DNA of 25,166 bases from Chara braunii (lineage: Eukaryota; Streptophyta; Charophyceae; Charales; Characeae): NCBI GenBank assembly GCA_003427395.1, contig BFEA01000097.1, positions 1,412,050 through 1,437,215 of the forward strand, read 5' to 3'. How positions within the stretch are numbered: the first letter of the stretch is position 1; each line of letters starts with the position of its first letter. The position numbers and the translations under genes were made by a program. Below the pieces are notes generated by a model. The model did no database searches. It was given only the letters and a program-made list of their open reading frames with translations, and had not been told where the DNA came from. Positions 1-9,225 of the stretch are shown piece after piece.

Positions 1-96
<96 letters not shown>

Positions 97-126
97 GTTT
101 GTGTGTGTGAGAGAGTATGTGTGTGT
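1..126. repeat. (GT)n microsatellite, cut by window edge
   Basis: Uninterrupted GT dinucleotides run from base 1 to 90 (45 units), then decay through TTGCTTGTTT and short TG/GA runs to about 126. The tract continues beyond the left edge of the window. Open frames across it encode only alternating Cys-Val and are not genes. Confidence 0.97.
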
Positions 127-167
127 CTGTGTTATTATATTCTCAAAACACAAGAAAAACACGACTG

Positions 168-522
168 TGCCAGACTATTTCATAAGACTTTTGCTGACTC
201 ATGAGAAGGTTGAACCCCAATAGTCCACCAATGATGCAATTTCATTGATGAATAAAGACTCGACACTTAGGCGGTGAGGTAGTGATACCCCTGAGAAAAA
301 TGGTGGACTTTACTTGCACCAACCCTGCAATACTAGTAGATAGTTGGTCCAAATACAGTCTCTTACCATCCTTTCAAGGTTGACATTAGTAAAGTTTACC
401 ACTTTTTTCAAGGGAATTGCTAACTCACATGGAAGTGGTGAGTCGTAATCCATCAATGAAATGCACCCTGAACAGACTATTAGGGTTCACATCTTGATGA
501 CTCGATGAAAGTCCGACACCAA
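168..522. mobile_element. Foldback (long inverted-repeat) element, copy A
   Basis: The left arm (about 168-314) and right arm (about 388-522) are inverted copies of each other, roughly three quarters identical by eye over more than 100 bp, around a 73-bp loop. Matching landmarks are TGAACCC near the outer side, CATTTCATTGATG in the middle, and ACTTTACT at the inner end. No protein is encoded. (TG)n tracts lie close on both sides. The same arm sequence recurs at 2268-2505, so this is a dispersed family and not a local accident. It resembles a non-autonomous foldback or MITE. No target-site duplication could be fixed because the flanks are microsatellite. Confidence 0.75.
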
Positions 523-524
523 CA

Positions 525-525
<1 letters not shown>

Positions 526-597
<72 letters not shown>

Positions 598-616
598 TGT
601 GCGTGCGTGCGTGCGC

Positions 617-659
<43 letters not shown>

Positions 660-712
660 TGTGTGTGTTTGTGTGTGTGTTTGTGTGTGTGTTTGTGTGT
701 GTGTTTGTGTGT
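526..712. repeat. Compound (TG)n microsatellite with 12-bp higher-order unit
   Basis: A pure TG run is followed by a GCGTGCGTGC interruption at about 600-618, another TG run, and then from about 655 a higher-order 12-bp unit TTTGTGTGTGTG repeated nearly five times up to 712. Every open frame here is a low-complexity artefact (Cys-Val on one strand, Thr-His on the other). Confidence 0.95.
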
Positions 713-839
713 CTCTCTGTTTGGATGTGTACATTTACATTTATTCCCAACACGGTAGAAAACCATGCACCATACTATCGTAATACTTTAGGAGGATAAT
801 ACACATCTGAGTGAGTCCCATAATTGGATAACCCTCGAA

Positions 840-1890
840 GTCATACAAGAAAAAAACAAAAGCAACAAAGAAAAAAAACACAGATGCAGCAAGCAACAGG
901 CAAGGGACCACTGCGATGAATGACAAGCGGACGCAAGTGGGAGGGCACAGGGGAGGTGGGAAGGCAAACAAGTATCACATAATAAGGCAAAAACACAAGG
1001 CAACAAAGCACATAGGCTGGAGGGCATAGGGGAGACGGGCAAGTAGGTAAAAATCATAAAGCATAAGAACACTTAGGGTGGAAGGTATGGAGAAGCAAGA
1101 GGAAAGATACACAATCCAAGGCAACAGGAAAACAACAATGAGCCAAACAACAGAAAGACAAAATTAACAACCATTGCAAAAGAAATACAAGTATGATAAA
1201 AAAATTAAGACAAAAAAAAAAACGAAAGATTGTTTCGCCGGAGTTTAACCAAATGATTAGGAGGTTAAACCTGCAACAATCTACTGAATACCCGTATTGA
1301 TGGTTTGGGTCATGCACTCTTTGACCCTTGTTGAAGACAGTCTGTCCCCAAACAGAACAAAGCAGCGACCAACAACCCAGCGAAGCACCAATCAATGATG
1401 CAGAGGCATCACAATTGCTTAACGTCGAGGACTACTGCAAGGAACGACATAACTAGTGGACACACAGCGTGGCAACCATACATTGCAACGCAAGGCAACA
1501 CAAACAAGGCAGCCGCACACACACAACAACAAGCAAGAACCCAACGCAGTACCAGACAATGTCGTTGGAGTAACCCAATTGCACAACACAAAAAAACTAA
1601 TGTCACAAATGACAAGGCGACTCGGAGCGGATAAGCAGCACGATAATCATGCAATGAAGCACAAGGCAAAACCAACAAGGCAACCAAATTACAAACCATA
1701 CAAGCAAAGGATACGAAAAACATGGCCTGTGATGGGCAGTAAGGCACCAGAGCAGCGAGGCGCAAGGCGACACAAACATCACGATCACACCACATAGCGA
1801 ATACAATAGCTTGCCAAGAACGATGTGCAAACCAAACGGGACATGCAATAAGGCAACCGCAGAGCGCAAACGAGGCAGTCCATACATCTA
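840..1890. repeat. T-poor low-complexity region with recurrent AAGGCAA motif
   Basis: On the plus strand this kilobase is rich in A, C and G and poor in T. The motif AAGGC, mostly as CAAGGCAA or AAGGCAAC, recurs a dozen or so times at irregular spacing, for example near 962, 984, 997, 1118, 1491, 1506, 1613, 1662, 1677, 1762 and 1850. Open frames on either strand have the biased composition expected of such DNA (Cys/Leu/Val-rich on minus, Gln/Thr/His-rich on plus) and match no family I recognise. It may be a decayed satellite or the remnant of a tandem array. A short block at 1250-1400 is less biased and contains a small GGGTCA/TGACCC hairpin. Confidence 0.5.
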
Positions 1891-2084
1891 ACATGTAGGA
1901 AAGGGACACATCACTTACTCACATCATGGGTGAACCCCGCAAACTGTTCGTTTCAACCACCCACTAAGCCAAAGTGTCACACCGATAAACATCCGTGATT
2001 ACCCATATCCCGGGGTTCTAATAAAAAAAGTAATAAAAAATAAGAAGAACATATAAAACAAGAGGCAAACAAACAAACAACTGG

Positions 2085-2237
2085 TTGTATGTGTGCGTGT
2101 GTGTGTATGTGTGTGTGTGTATGTGTGTATGTGTGTATGTGTGTATGTGTGTATGTGTGTATGTGTGTATGTGTGTATGTGTGTATGCGTGTATGTGTGT
2201 GTGTGCGTGTATGTATGTATGTGGGTGTGGGTGTGTA
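2085..2237. repeat. (TG)n/(TGTGTATG)n compound microsatellite
   Basis: TG dinucleotides are punctuated by A to give repeated GTGTATGT units, ending in GGGTGTGGGTGTG at about 2221-2235. The tract abuts the left side of foldback copy B, which parallels the TG tract next to copy A. Confidence 0.95.
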
Positions 2238-2267
2238 TTTTATCATATTCACTATACACAAGTAAGG

Positions 2268-2505
2268 CATGACCATACTTCGTCGGACAGTTTGCCCAAG
2301 ATTGCATTTCATGGATAAGAAAGGACTGACCATTTTCGCATAAGTTAGCAATACCCTTGCGAAAAGTGGTCGACTTTATTGTTGGGATGATATGAGTAAA
2401 GTCAACCACTTTTCCCACGGGTATACCAAACTGATGGGAAAGTGGTCAGTTCTTATCCATCAGTAAGATGCATCCTCGCAGATTATTGGCATTCAACCTC
2501 CAAGG
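2268..2505. mobile_element. Foldback element, copy B (same family as copy A)
   Basis: The left arm (about 2268-2380) and right arm (2395 to about 2505) are inverted repeats with a loop of only 14 nt. Shared landmarks are ATGGATAAGAA, CTGACCA.TTTC and GAAAAGTGGT.GACTTTA. The arms also align with those of copy A: TGCATTTCATTGATGGAT, AGTTAGCAAT.CCC and AAAAGTGGT..ACTTTA occur in both. The flank between the TG tract and the left arm (TTAT.ATATTC, then ACACAAG) is recognisable in both copies, so the adjoining microsatellite may belong to the element. No coding capacity. Confidence 0.78.
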
Positions 2506-2520
2506 AGTCGGTGCAAGGAT

Positions 2521-3272
2521 ATAGCAACACTCACTCCCACTTATCAAAAGTGCAAGCTCAGACACACGACGTTATCAAGTCAAAAAAATCGCCGCCGTAG
2601 TAAAAATGATGATGGCGAAGTTGCAGAGAAGTCGGGCGGGTTGACGAAACGCCAACGTCCGACGTCCTTGGTTACCGACTATCAACCCAATTGAGCGGAG
2701 AATCCGACACGTGGCGCTGGCTACGTGAGAGGGGAGAGAGGAAAAGGTTGACAACGATCTTTCACGCACGACGTAGGTCGGCAGTTGGTCGGAGAATAGT
2801 GGGCACCAACACTCATACATGTAAGCAGACGTTCGAGACGCAATGCCCCTCGGGCCACACTCATATGCGCACACACACAAAAAATCATCATTTCATGATT
2901 TCACAATCATACCGCCATTAACCTTTTGATAGCAAAGCATTCAACATTCATAGACACTCACAACCAACGTCATGCATGCAACTGAGTATCAACACTTAGT
3001 TAAAGCATAAATGAGGTATAAATAAAGCAGCAATGAAGAAGAAGCGAGTCCCTTACTATTGAAAAATTTCAACAAGACTGATACTCTGCGTGCGCAACTA
3101 CCCACCCAATCGGAACGTGAACCAACCATAGCCACAAAGCCCTGCTACTGGCTACATTCCCGTCTCCACCACCGCTCAATCCCTTCGACGACCTTACCCC
3201 AAGTTTACTGTTAATTCCACCTCACGCCGACACTCCACTCGTTCCTTGGGCACGTAGAGCCTGTTTGACGCC
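2521..3272. other. Intergenic, nothing recognised
   Basis: This is mixed-composition sequence with a short CA-rich patch at about 2862-2882. The two open frames of 76 and 101 codons overlap on opposite strands and show no domain, repeat or signal peptide. A pyrimidine-rich stretch precedes the ATG at 3273. Confidence 0.6.
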
Positions 3273-3575
3273 ATGGTCTTCGGTCATAGCTTGCGCAACA
3301 TTGCAACCGAGATCAAAGAGAGAGAGAGGAGGGAACTACATAAATTTATAGGGCGGAAGTCGGGGGGGCACCAGCGTGTGATGCGGGCAGCGAGGGGTGT
3401 AAATGACCAAAACAAAAGAAAGAAGAAGGTTCGAGGAGGGTCGAAGAAGGCGGGGCGATTGAAAATTTCGTTCAATTGGAGTGGTCATTCAAGTTGTGTG
3501 CGTAAGTTCGCTTTTGCAGCATTGATCCCACCATCCCAACCAACGACCGATCAATCATGCCGAGGAGTAAGGTGA
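3273..3575 (+). CDS. Weak candidate small basic protein or first exon
   Basis: A 100-codon frame starts at an ATG in a strong initiation context (GACGCCATGG). The product is Arg/Lys-rich in its first 65 residues (ERERRE, KRKKKVRGGSKK) with no recognised domain. A GTAAGT matching a splice donor lies at about 3502, so the frame could be a first exon ending there. Against this, much of the charged composition comes from local GAGA and AAGAAGG sequence, an opposite-strand frame overlaps it, and no acceptor or downstream exon could be identified. No function is proposed. Confidence 0.15.
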   Translation: MVFGHSLRNIATEIKERERRELHKFIGRKSGGHQRVMRAARGVNDQNKRKKKVRGGSKKAGRLKISFNWSGHSSCVRKFAFAALIPPSQPTTDQSCRGVR

Positions 3576-4126
3576 GGATCATATGAAGAGTTTGGGGGAA
3601 GACAAAGGGATACGCAGGAAGGAGTGCTTAGCAAGAAGGGAAGTTGGCGTGCCATGCAGAGCAGGAAGCGAATTCGCACGACAAGGAAGAATTCAAAAAT
3701 ATTAGCGTGCTCGCTAATGCAAAAAAAATGAAATGTGGACAACCGAAATTCATAATTGTTTCTTGAATTCCCCCGCGTGGTCGGTAGTCGTCCGTATGAT
3801 ACACGATACTGCTTTGAACGAGCACAGAGGCAATTTATGAAAGATGAATGCATTTAATCCCCCAATTTGAAAAATGGACCCCGCTTTCCCTGATCAGCTA
3901 AGATTCGTGCTTGGGGGCTTACTTCAGGAGTTACTCCGAATGGTATGTGAAGCGGCGAGGTATGGAGCCTGGTTTATCACATGCTGGCTATGCTTACGAC
4001 GTACACAGTTGGGAGTAGGGAATCGCTGAGCGATTGGGTACCATTGGGATGTTCTCGACTTGGAATGATCCCACTCTGCCCTGGGTGTGACATAGCCGCC
4101 TGGGTAGGGTCTGCCTATAGACGTCG
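3576..4126. other. Intergenic, nothing recognised
   Basis: No coding region is supported; a minus-strand 100-codon frame at 3551-3853 has no recognisable domain. A 15-bp near-perfect palindrome, AATCGCT-G-AGCGATT, lies at 4021-4035. The sequence ends at the left terminus of the inverted-repeat element at 4127. Confidence 0.6.
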
Positions 4127-4649
4127 TTAGACACTCCTTTTAAAATCCTCGGGAAGTAGGAAAAATTCCTAATGGTTCAAAAGGAAATTTGCGTCGTCGT
4201 TCCACCTGTCCTCGGGGACGTTGCCCGAGGAGTTTTTTTTTTTTTTTTCCAAAACACAGAACAATTATATTCCAAATTATTTGAACGAGGCTGGGGACCT
4301 CAGAATTCGTCCGAGGAGATTCCCTCAGAGCGATGTTAGAAAAGGAAAAAGGAAAAGAAAAGAAAAAACAGTTGTGCTTCAGGCCTTTAGCCAATAGGGT
4401 ACCGCCACGATCCAGATTCTTGGCTGCAGCGTCTCTCTACGCGTGTGCCCTCTCCTCTCCGTGAAACGCAGATTCCTTGTGCCCAAGGGAGGCGAGGTCC
4501 CTTGGGCAATAGGAAGAAATGGTTGGGGAAAGTCCTATTGCTCGAGCAATTTCCTTATGAGTGTTTTCACTTTTTTTCTCGATTGCATCCCCGAGGATAG
4601 GTGGAAAGAACAATTCCTTGGGGATTTTGCATCCCCGAGGAGTGTCTAA
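4127..4649. mobile_element. Terminal-inverted-repeat element (MITE-like), interrupted
   Basis: The ends are exact inverted copies: TTAGACACTCCT at 4127-4138 and its reverse complement at 4638-4649. A second inverted pair lies inside: 4201-4221 matches the reverse complement of 4586-4606 at 19 of 21 positions (TTCCACCT.TCCTCGGGGA.G). The interior holds further hairpins: 4481-4490 with 4498-4507 (GCCCAAGGGA and its complement), 4507-4514 with 4533-4540, and a TTGCTCGAGCAA palindrome at 4538-4549. There is no coding capacity. The flanking bases show no matching target-site duplication, so no superfamily can be assigned. The element is interrupted by a retroposed tail at 4234-4310. Confidence 0.6.
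4234..4310 (-). mobile_element. Severely 5'-truncated LINE/SINE 3' tail with candidate target-site duplication
   Basis: A run of 15 T (4234-4248) is followed by about 60 bp whose distal part, CGAGGCTGGGGACCTCAGAATTC (4285-4307), closely matches the 3' terminus of LINE element 2 (CGAGGCCGGGGACCTCACAATTC from 13375). Read on the minus strand this is a short 3' fragment ending in poly(A). CCGAGGAG occurs immediately before the T run (4226-4233) and immediately after the fragment (4311-4318), as expected for a target-site duplication. Caveat: the same octamer also occurs at 4635-4642 in the host element. Confidence 0.65.
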
Positions 4650-4697
4650 TGAGCCCTAAACCTCAGCCTGCACAACCTTTTCGTTTTTTTTCCCCCA

Positions 4698-4728
4698 ATA
4701 TATATATATATATATATATTTTTTTTTT
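4698..4728. repeat. (AT)n microsatellite followed by T run
   Basis: An AT dinucleotide tract (4698 to about 4719) runs into a T-run ending near 4728. It is flanked by two related motifs, CAGCCTGCACAACCTTT near 4665 and GAGTCTGCACGACCTTT near 4745, which look like a diverged local duplication. Confidence 0.85.
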
Positions 4729-4791
4729 CATTGAGTGGGAGGCCGAGTCTGCACGACCTTTGTATAGGGCCTAAAGGCTATATATATTGCC

Positions 4792-4822
<31 letters not shown>

Positions 4823-5015
4823 TCAAACTTGCATGTTGAAATCATGAACACAGGAGGTTGGGAATCCCTCCACATCTCAACCCGGGAACTGGGGCCATTA
4901 CCCAGGATAGGCTGAAGGTGGAAACCGGGTCTAGTGTCCTAAAATGCATAGCTCGTGAAAGAAGTAAAAACTTGACAAATAAGATAAAAACCGCAAAAAA
5001 TACTAAAACAGAATC
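4792..5015 (-). other. 3' UTR and poly(A) tail of LINE element 1
   Basis: This follows the ORF2 stop at 5016 on the minus strand. It ends in a 26-base poly(A) (T run 4792-4817). About 60 bp before the tail lies a CCCGGGTTGAGATGTGGAGG motif (plus-strand coordinates about 4865-4885) that resembles a tRNA B box and is shared in position and sequence with element 2. Such conserved 3' ends are commonly what a LINE reverse transcriptase recognises; that role here is inferred. Confidence 0.75.
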
Positions 5016-8000
5016 TCAGGGCACTATTTGGACCTCCTCTAACTCGTCCCACAAGTGCCTTGTGACCACCAGGTGGTTGTGAGAAGAGAGATGAGCCCAT
5101 TTGAAGGTCCTACTCCATCTCCGGAGGAAGTTCTCTACCACCTGCAAAGTAGGACTTCCCTGCCTTGTCTTTCTCCATTCTGTGGCCATCAGATTGCTGG
5201 CTGCGAACTTAAATTTGTTCCGAACAGCATACTCTGACCACACCTTTCCTTTAAACCGTCTATCACGCCTTGCTAACCACAAAATCCAAAAGCAAATTGT
5301 ACGAAATTTGTTTGCTATAACCACGTTATGAGCCTTGTCGGCGCTACCAAAAATGACAAAGTCTCTGGTCCAGAGTGGCTCCGGACCACAGGCAAAAAAA
5401 CACATACGGGGGAGTCTTTCCCAGAAGCCCCTCGCAACCACACATTCCCACCCCACCAGAGGTGGTTGTAGTCCTCCAGTGCTTCGTTGGGGCAGGCATC
5501 GCATGCAGTGTTGATTGTCATACCTCTTTCTGCACACCATGTAGCCGTTGGAACAAATGTATGGAGGTGAAGCCATTGCAGACCTGCCATTTTAACCTTT
5601 GTTATACTTAGTAGCAATGTGATATAGAATGGGACCCAGGTATTGCTGGGGGGTTGAGTATTAGTGGACTGCGTCTTCTTCCTCCAGTTGTTCCAAATCA
5701 AAGCTTGGATAGAGGAGGTCTTGGATCTTAGAGTATATTGGAAGAGTATTCTGTAATCAGTTTCTACGTCCCAACAACTGACTAGTCCTGTATGGACCAG
5801 CCTATCCTGGGGATAATTTCTGCTTGTTACCCTGCATGGATTCGCACACTCTGATCTCAGACCAATCATTCTTGTCATGAAGTTCCTCCGACTCACCTTG
5901 CCGGTACAACAGTCCCTCCTTCAGTCTCCATCTTGTTATTTGACACGCGGGTCCGTTAACCCCGGGTTTTATTCGACAGAATGTCTTTGTGCAGCTTCGT
6001 CGCCGCCACCATGAGCCGGCTCTCCACTGTTGATGTGGTTCCCTCATAATTTTGACCCAACCTTCTGGTATAGCCTCAATCAGCAGGCTTCTTTGCTCTT
6101 CTATTCTCCGAAGGTTACCCAATTTAGTCCTCAGCGTGCCCGCTGAGTGCCACATTCCTGTGTGTTGGTCGAGGAGATGTCGAATCTGCGATACCCCTCT
6201 CTGCAGCCAGCGCCGCCCGAAACTCCCTGGCTTATTGGCTATTGAGAAGGTGTGTCCAGTTGCGTCGGTGATTTCCTGGTTTTCGAACAAGTAGGTGATA
6301 AGATTTGTAGGTGATCTGAGGGGGAGGAGATAGTGTACGGTAGTAAGTGGCTCCAGTCCTTTAATATGGGGAACCATGGAAGTGACTTGACTGAGGTTAG
6401 GATTGGATACATCAGTAAGGCTTGCCATACAGCTTCTGGGTCCCTTAGGCCCCAGTCCTCTGCCAGTAGTGCTTGGGCGATTATAATCCATGGGTGGGGT
6501 TCAGTGGTGGTGAGTAGTTCCACCGGCCACTTAGCGAGCAGGGCGTGATTTTATCTTTCTGGGTCCAGGATGCCTAGGCCTCCTTGACCCTTCTTCTCCG
6601 TGAGCTTCCACCATGCAACCTTGTTGATGCAGGAGGGACCATTTGAGTCCCCCTTCCAGATGAAACGGGTGAGAAGTTGTCTGATTAGTGATGCCGAGGA
6701 GGTAGATAATGGTTTGATGGCCAATATATACCATCCTGTAGAGAGAATGGTTGTATTAGCCACCAGTGCTCTGCCGAACAGTGAAAGGTTGGTGCTTTTG
6801 GAGTACTTAGAACAAGCGTCCCATATACGTGTCTCAAGAATTGTTGTCTGTTCTTTACTGCAGTCACCAAAGGAGACTAAGATTCTCAGGTAACGTTCTG
6901 CGTCAAAGTTTTGGATAACCTTCATACCCAAGTCCACTGCGAGAGTAGTCCCTTCTGACATTAAGACAGTGGATTTACTCCAAGTGACTTTCATTTCTGA
7001 GGCGTGTTCGTAAACGGACAGACAGTCTTTCAAGGCTGTCAAAGAGGTCACCGTGTTCTCTGATATGACCGAAAAATCGTCCGCCAGGGCGGACACTCTC
7101 AGTTCGTAGCTCGGGTTTATCTTCAAACCCTTATACCCCTCGTGAGTACGAATCATGTTCAACAATACTTCCAGCTGTATTACGAAGAAGGAGGGGGCAA
7201 GGGGACACCCTTGCCTCAGTGATCTGCTGACTGTGAAGGATTTGGATAGTAAGCCATTGACTACTACTCTACCGTGCAACCCACAGTATAAAGCATTGAC
7301 CCATTTCCTCAAGTTAGGGCCTATACCAACTCGTTTCAACACTTCTTGTAGGAAGTTCCAATTAACAAGGTCATAAGCTTTCTCGAAGTCTATGACAATA
7401 ACCGCATTGTTGGCATTCCTCATTTTGATAAGGTCGAGGGATTGTGAAATTGTCATTACATTATTCAAGACCAGCCTTCCTGGTATAAATCCGGACTGAT
7501 CCGGGGCTACCGGTCTGGTCATGAGTAGTGTTAGTCTTCTAGCAAGAGTTTGAGGTAGGATTTTGCCTGAGACATTTAATAGTGAAATCAGACGATCATT
7601 TCGTATATCGGATCGATCACCCTTTTTGTAGAGGAGGGTAATAACCCCTTCCGTAATGCAAGTGCCCAGTGGTTTATCCTGTAGAACATTATTGAAAACC
7701 CTTAGGAGGTCCGGACCCAGCAGGTTCCAAAACTTATCGTAGAACTCTATTGGGAAACCATCAGGCCCCGGGCATTTACCCATGGTCATGTTGCGCATTG
7801 CCGCCGTGAGCTCAGTGAACGAAATTGGCTGGTCTAGGTCAGTCTCCTCTATGGCTGTGAGTACCCTGTCGGTGGACCCCCAGAGCATGCGTTCCATGTC
7901 TGGGGCAACCAATGGGATAAAAGGGTCATTTTCTGTCGTTAATAGTTGTTCATAAAATAGACGAACATACTCGCATATCCTATCTGACGCATGGGTTTTT

Positions 8001-9225
8001 GGCCTTGCTGAGTCGAAGGGATGGGCGAGTTTTGTGATCATCTGCGACTTCTTATCATCTTGTGCAACCTTTAATGTAGTGTTGTTCATCCGATCCCTTG
8101 TGAGAATATTGTCAATCATTTTATATTCAGCCCCGGATTCGTGTTTATTTATTTGTACGCCTTGCCACTCTTGTAGCCATTGAGTGTGTCTCGCTAGCCA
8201 GTAAGAATCGGAAAAGGTATTACAGTCGAGTTGTCGTTCTGCCTTTTCAATGTTTCTTTTCAATTTTATCTCATCGTATTTTCTGTTTATGGCCTTAACT
8301 CTTGAGATCATTTAGAGAAAGGCTGACATGAGGTGCAACCTATTGTCTAGCCAGTCCCCCGGATCTGGGAAGAGGGAGGTCGAGTTTCTCCATTCTTCCT
8401 AGAAGTTTCATGTCCATTCAGTCATATCTTTGTTATCCATGATTTGCATATTCAGTTTGAAGGTTTCTCTGCCTTTAACCAGACCGCTAGTTCCAAAAAC
8501 AGTAAGGGAAACTGGCTTGTGGTTGGATAGGGGATCGGCGGTAATTTCGGCTTGGAGTACTGAAGGAAGTATTTGTTCACTGACAAAGATAACATCTAAC
8601 CTCCGTCGCACGACAGTGCCGTCCTCACCTGAGGGTGCTGAGAACCAAGAAAACGTTTGTGTTTAGGGTTGGAGGAGTCGGAAAGGGTCAAATAGGCCCT
8701 TATCCGCGACCAACTCATTCAGGGCCCATGACTCCGCATGATGGGAGAGGGTCGTGGATGAGTCCATACCAGCATTGGGGACTGTGTTCAAGTCACCCCC
8801 TACCACCAGGTACTCAATGTGGGGGATGACATCTTGTAAGGAGTGAAAAAAATCCACTTTTGAGGTATGATCTGCAGGTGCATACACTGAGCAGATGCGC
8901 CAGTTTTGGTCGTCAATTAGGCAGGATAATTTAACCCATCTGCCTGCCTTATCTGTTTCTACCTCGGAAACCGATTTGGCCAGGCGCTGTGAATTAGGAT
9001 TGTTGTGCCGCTCTTTGTGCCATCTGTTGGGGACCAGGCCTGTGGGCTGGTCCACCAGTTTCCGAGCTCCGTCATCCTGTCGTTGTTGAGCTTGGTTTCC
9101 TGTAGTAATATTATATGGGCCTTGCTTTGGTGAATCCAACTCTTAAGTTGTGCCCTTTTGTATTTCCCATTACCATCTATTAAACCATGAACGTTCCATG
9201 ACGTTATCTTAACTCTATACGCCAT
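5016..9225 (-). pseudogene. LINE element 1 ORF2 (endonuclease/reverse transcriptase), broken
   Basis: The start is the ATG at 9225-9223, which overlaps the last codons of ORF1 by 11 nt. The N-terminal APE-type endonuclease shows SWNVHGL, LQETKL, VYAP and GGDLN, but the usual SDH motif reads SNH at 8519-8527, with a catalytic Asp replaced by Asn. The reverse transcriptase follows (8311-6551), then a C-terminal region with a zf-RVT-like CDAC...HLWW finger near 5460-5530. By comparison with element 2 I place frameshifts near 9000, 6340, 5850 and 5440, and in-frame stops at 8663-8665, 8408-8410, 8399-8401, 8312-8314 and 6551-6553. It is a dead copy of a protein of roughly 1400 residues that would nick target DNA and copy the element RNA into it. 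Confidence 0.88.
6551..8311 (-). CDS. Reverse transcriptase fragment of LINE element 1 ORF2
   Basis: This is the longest open segment of the broken ORF2 (586 codons). It is a non-LTR reverse transcriptase core: GKCPGPDG at residues 178-185, VITLLYKKGD, motif A VIDFEKAYD with Asp308, motif B RQGCPLAP from Arg366, and motif C LADD with Asp411 and Asp412, so the catalytic triad is intact. A conserved NWRPISLLN block reads NDRLISLLN, suggesting decay. The ATG at 8311 follows an in-frame TAA and lies inside the endonuclease-to-RT linker, so it is not the true protein start. The segment ends at a TAA after GGLGILDPER, a block also present in element 2. Confidence 0.9.
   Translation of the reverse strand: MISRVKAINRKYDEIKLKRNIEKAERQLDCNTFSDSYWLARHTQWLQEWQGVQINKHESGAEYKMIDNILTRDRMNNTTLKVAQDDKKSQMITKLAHPFDSARPKTHASDRICEYVRLFYEQLLTTENDPFIPLVAPDMERMLWGSTDRVLTAIEETDLDQPISFTELTAAMRNMTMGKCPGPDGFPIEFYDKFWNLLGPDLLRVFNNVLQDKPLGTCITEGVITLLYKKGDRSDIRNDRLISLLNVSGKILPQTLARRLTLLMTRPVAPDQSGFIPGRLVLNNVMTISQSLDLIKMRNANNAVIVIDFEKAYDLVNWNFLQEVLKRVGIGPNLRKWVNALYCGLHGRVVVNGLLSKSFTVSRSLRQGCPLAPSFFVIQLEVLLNMIRTHEGYKGLKINPSYELRVSALADDFSVISENTVTSLTALKDCLSVYEHASEMKVTWSKSTVLMSEGTTLAVDLGMKVIQNFDAERYLRILVSFGDCSKEQTTILETRIWDACSKYSKSTNLSLFGRALVANTTILSTGWYILAIKPLSTSSASLIRQLLTRFIWKGDSNGPSCINKVAWWKLTEKKGQGGLGILDPER

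Noticed and set aside
1-766. Cys-Val and Thr-His open frames in the TG/CA tracts
   Set aside because: Pure translation of dinucleotide repeats with no start context or domain.
1409-1909. Minus-strand 166-codon hydrophobic, Cys-rich frame resembling a membrane protein
   Set aside because: Hydrophobicity follows from the T-rich minus strand of the low-complexity region; the AAGGCAA repeat motif explains the recurring residues.
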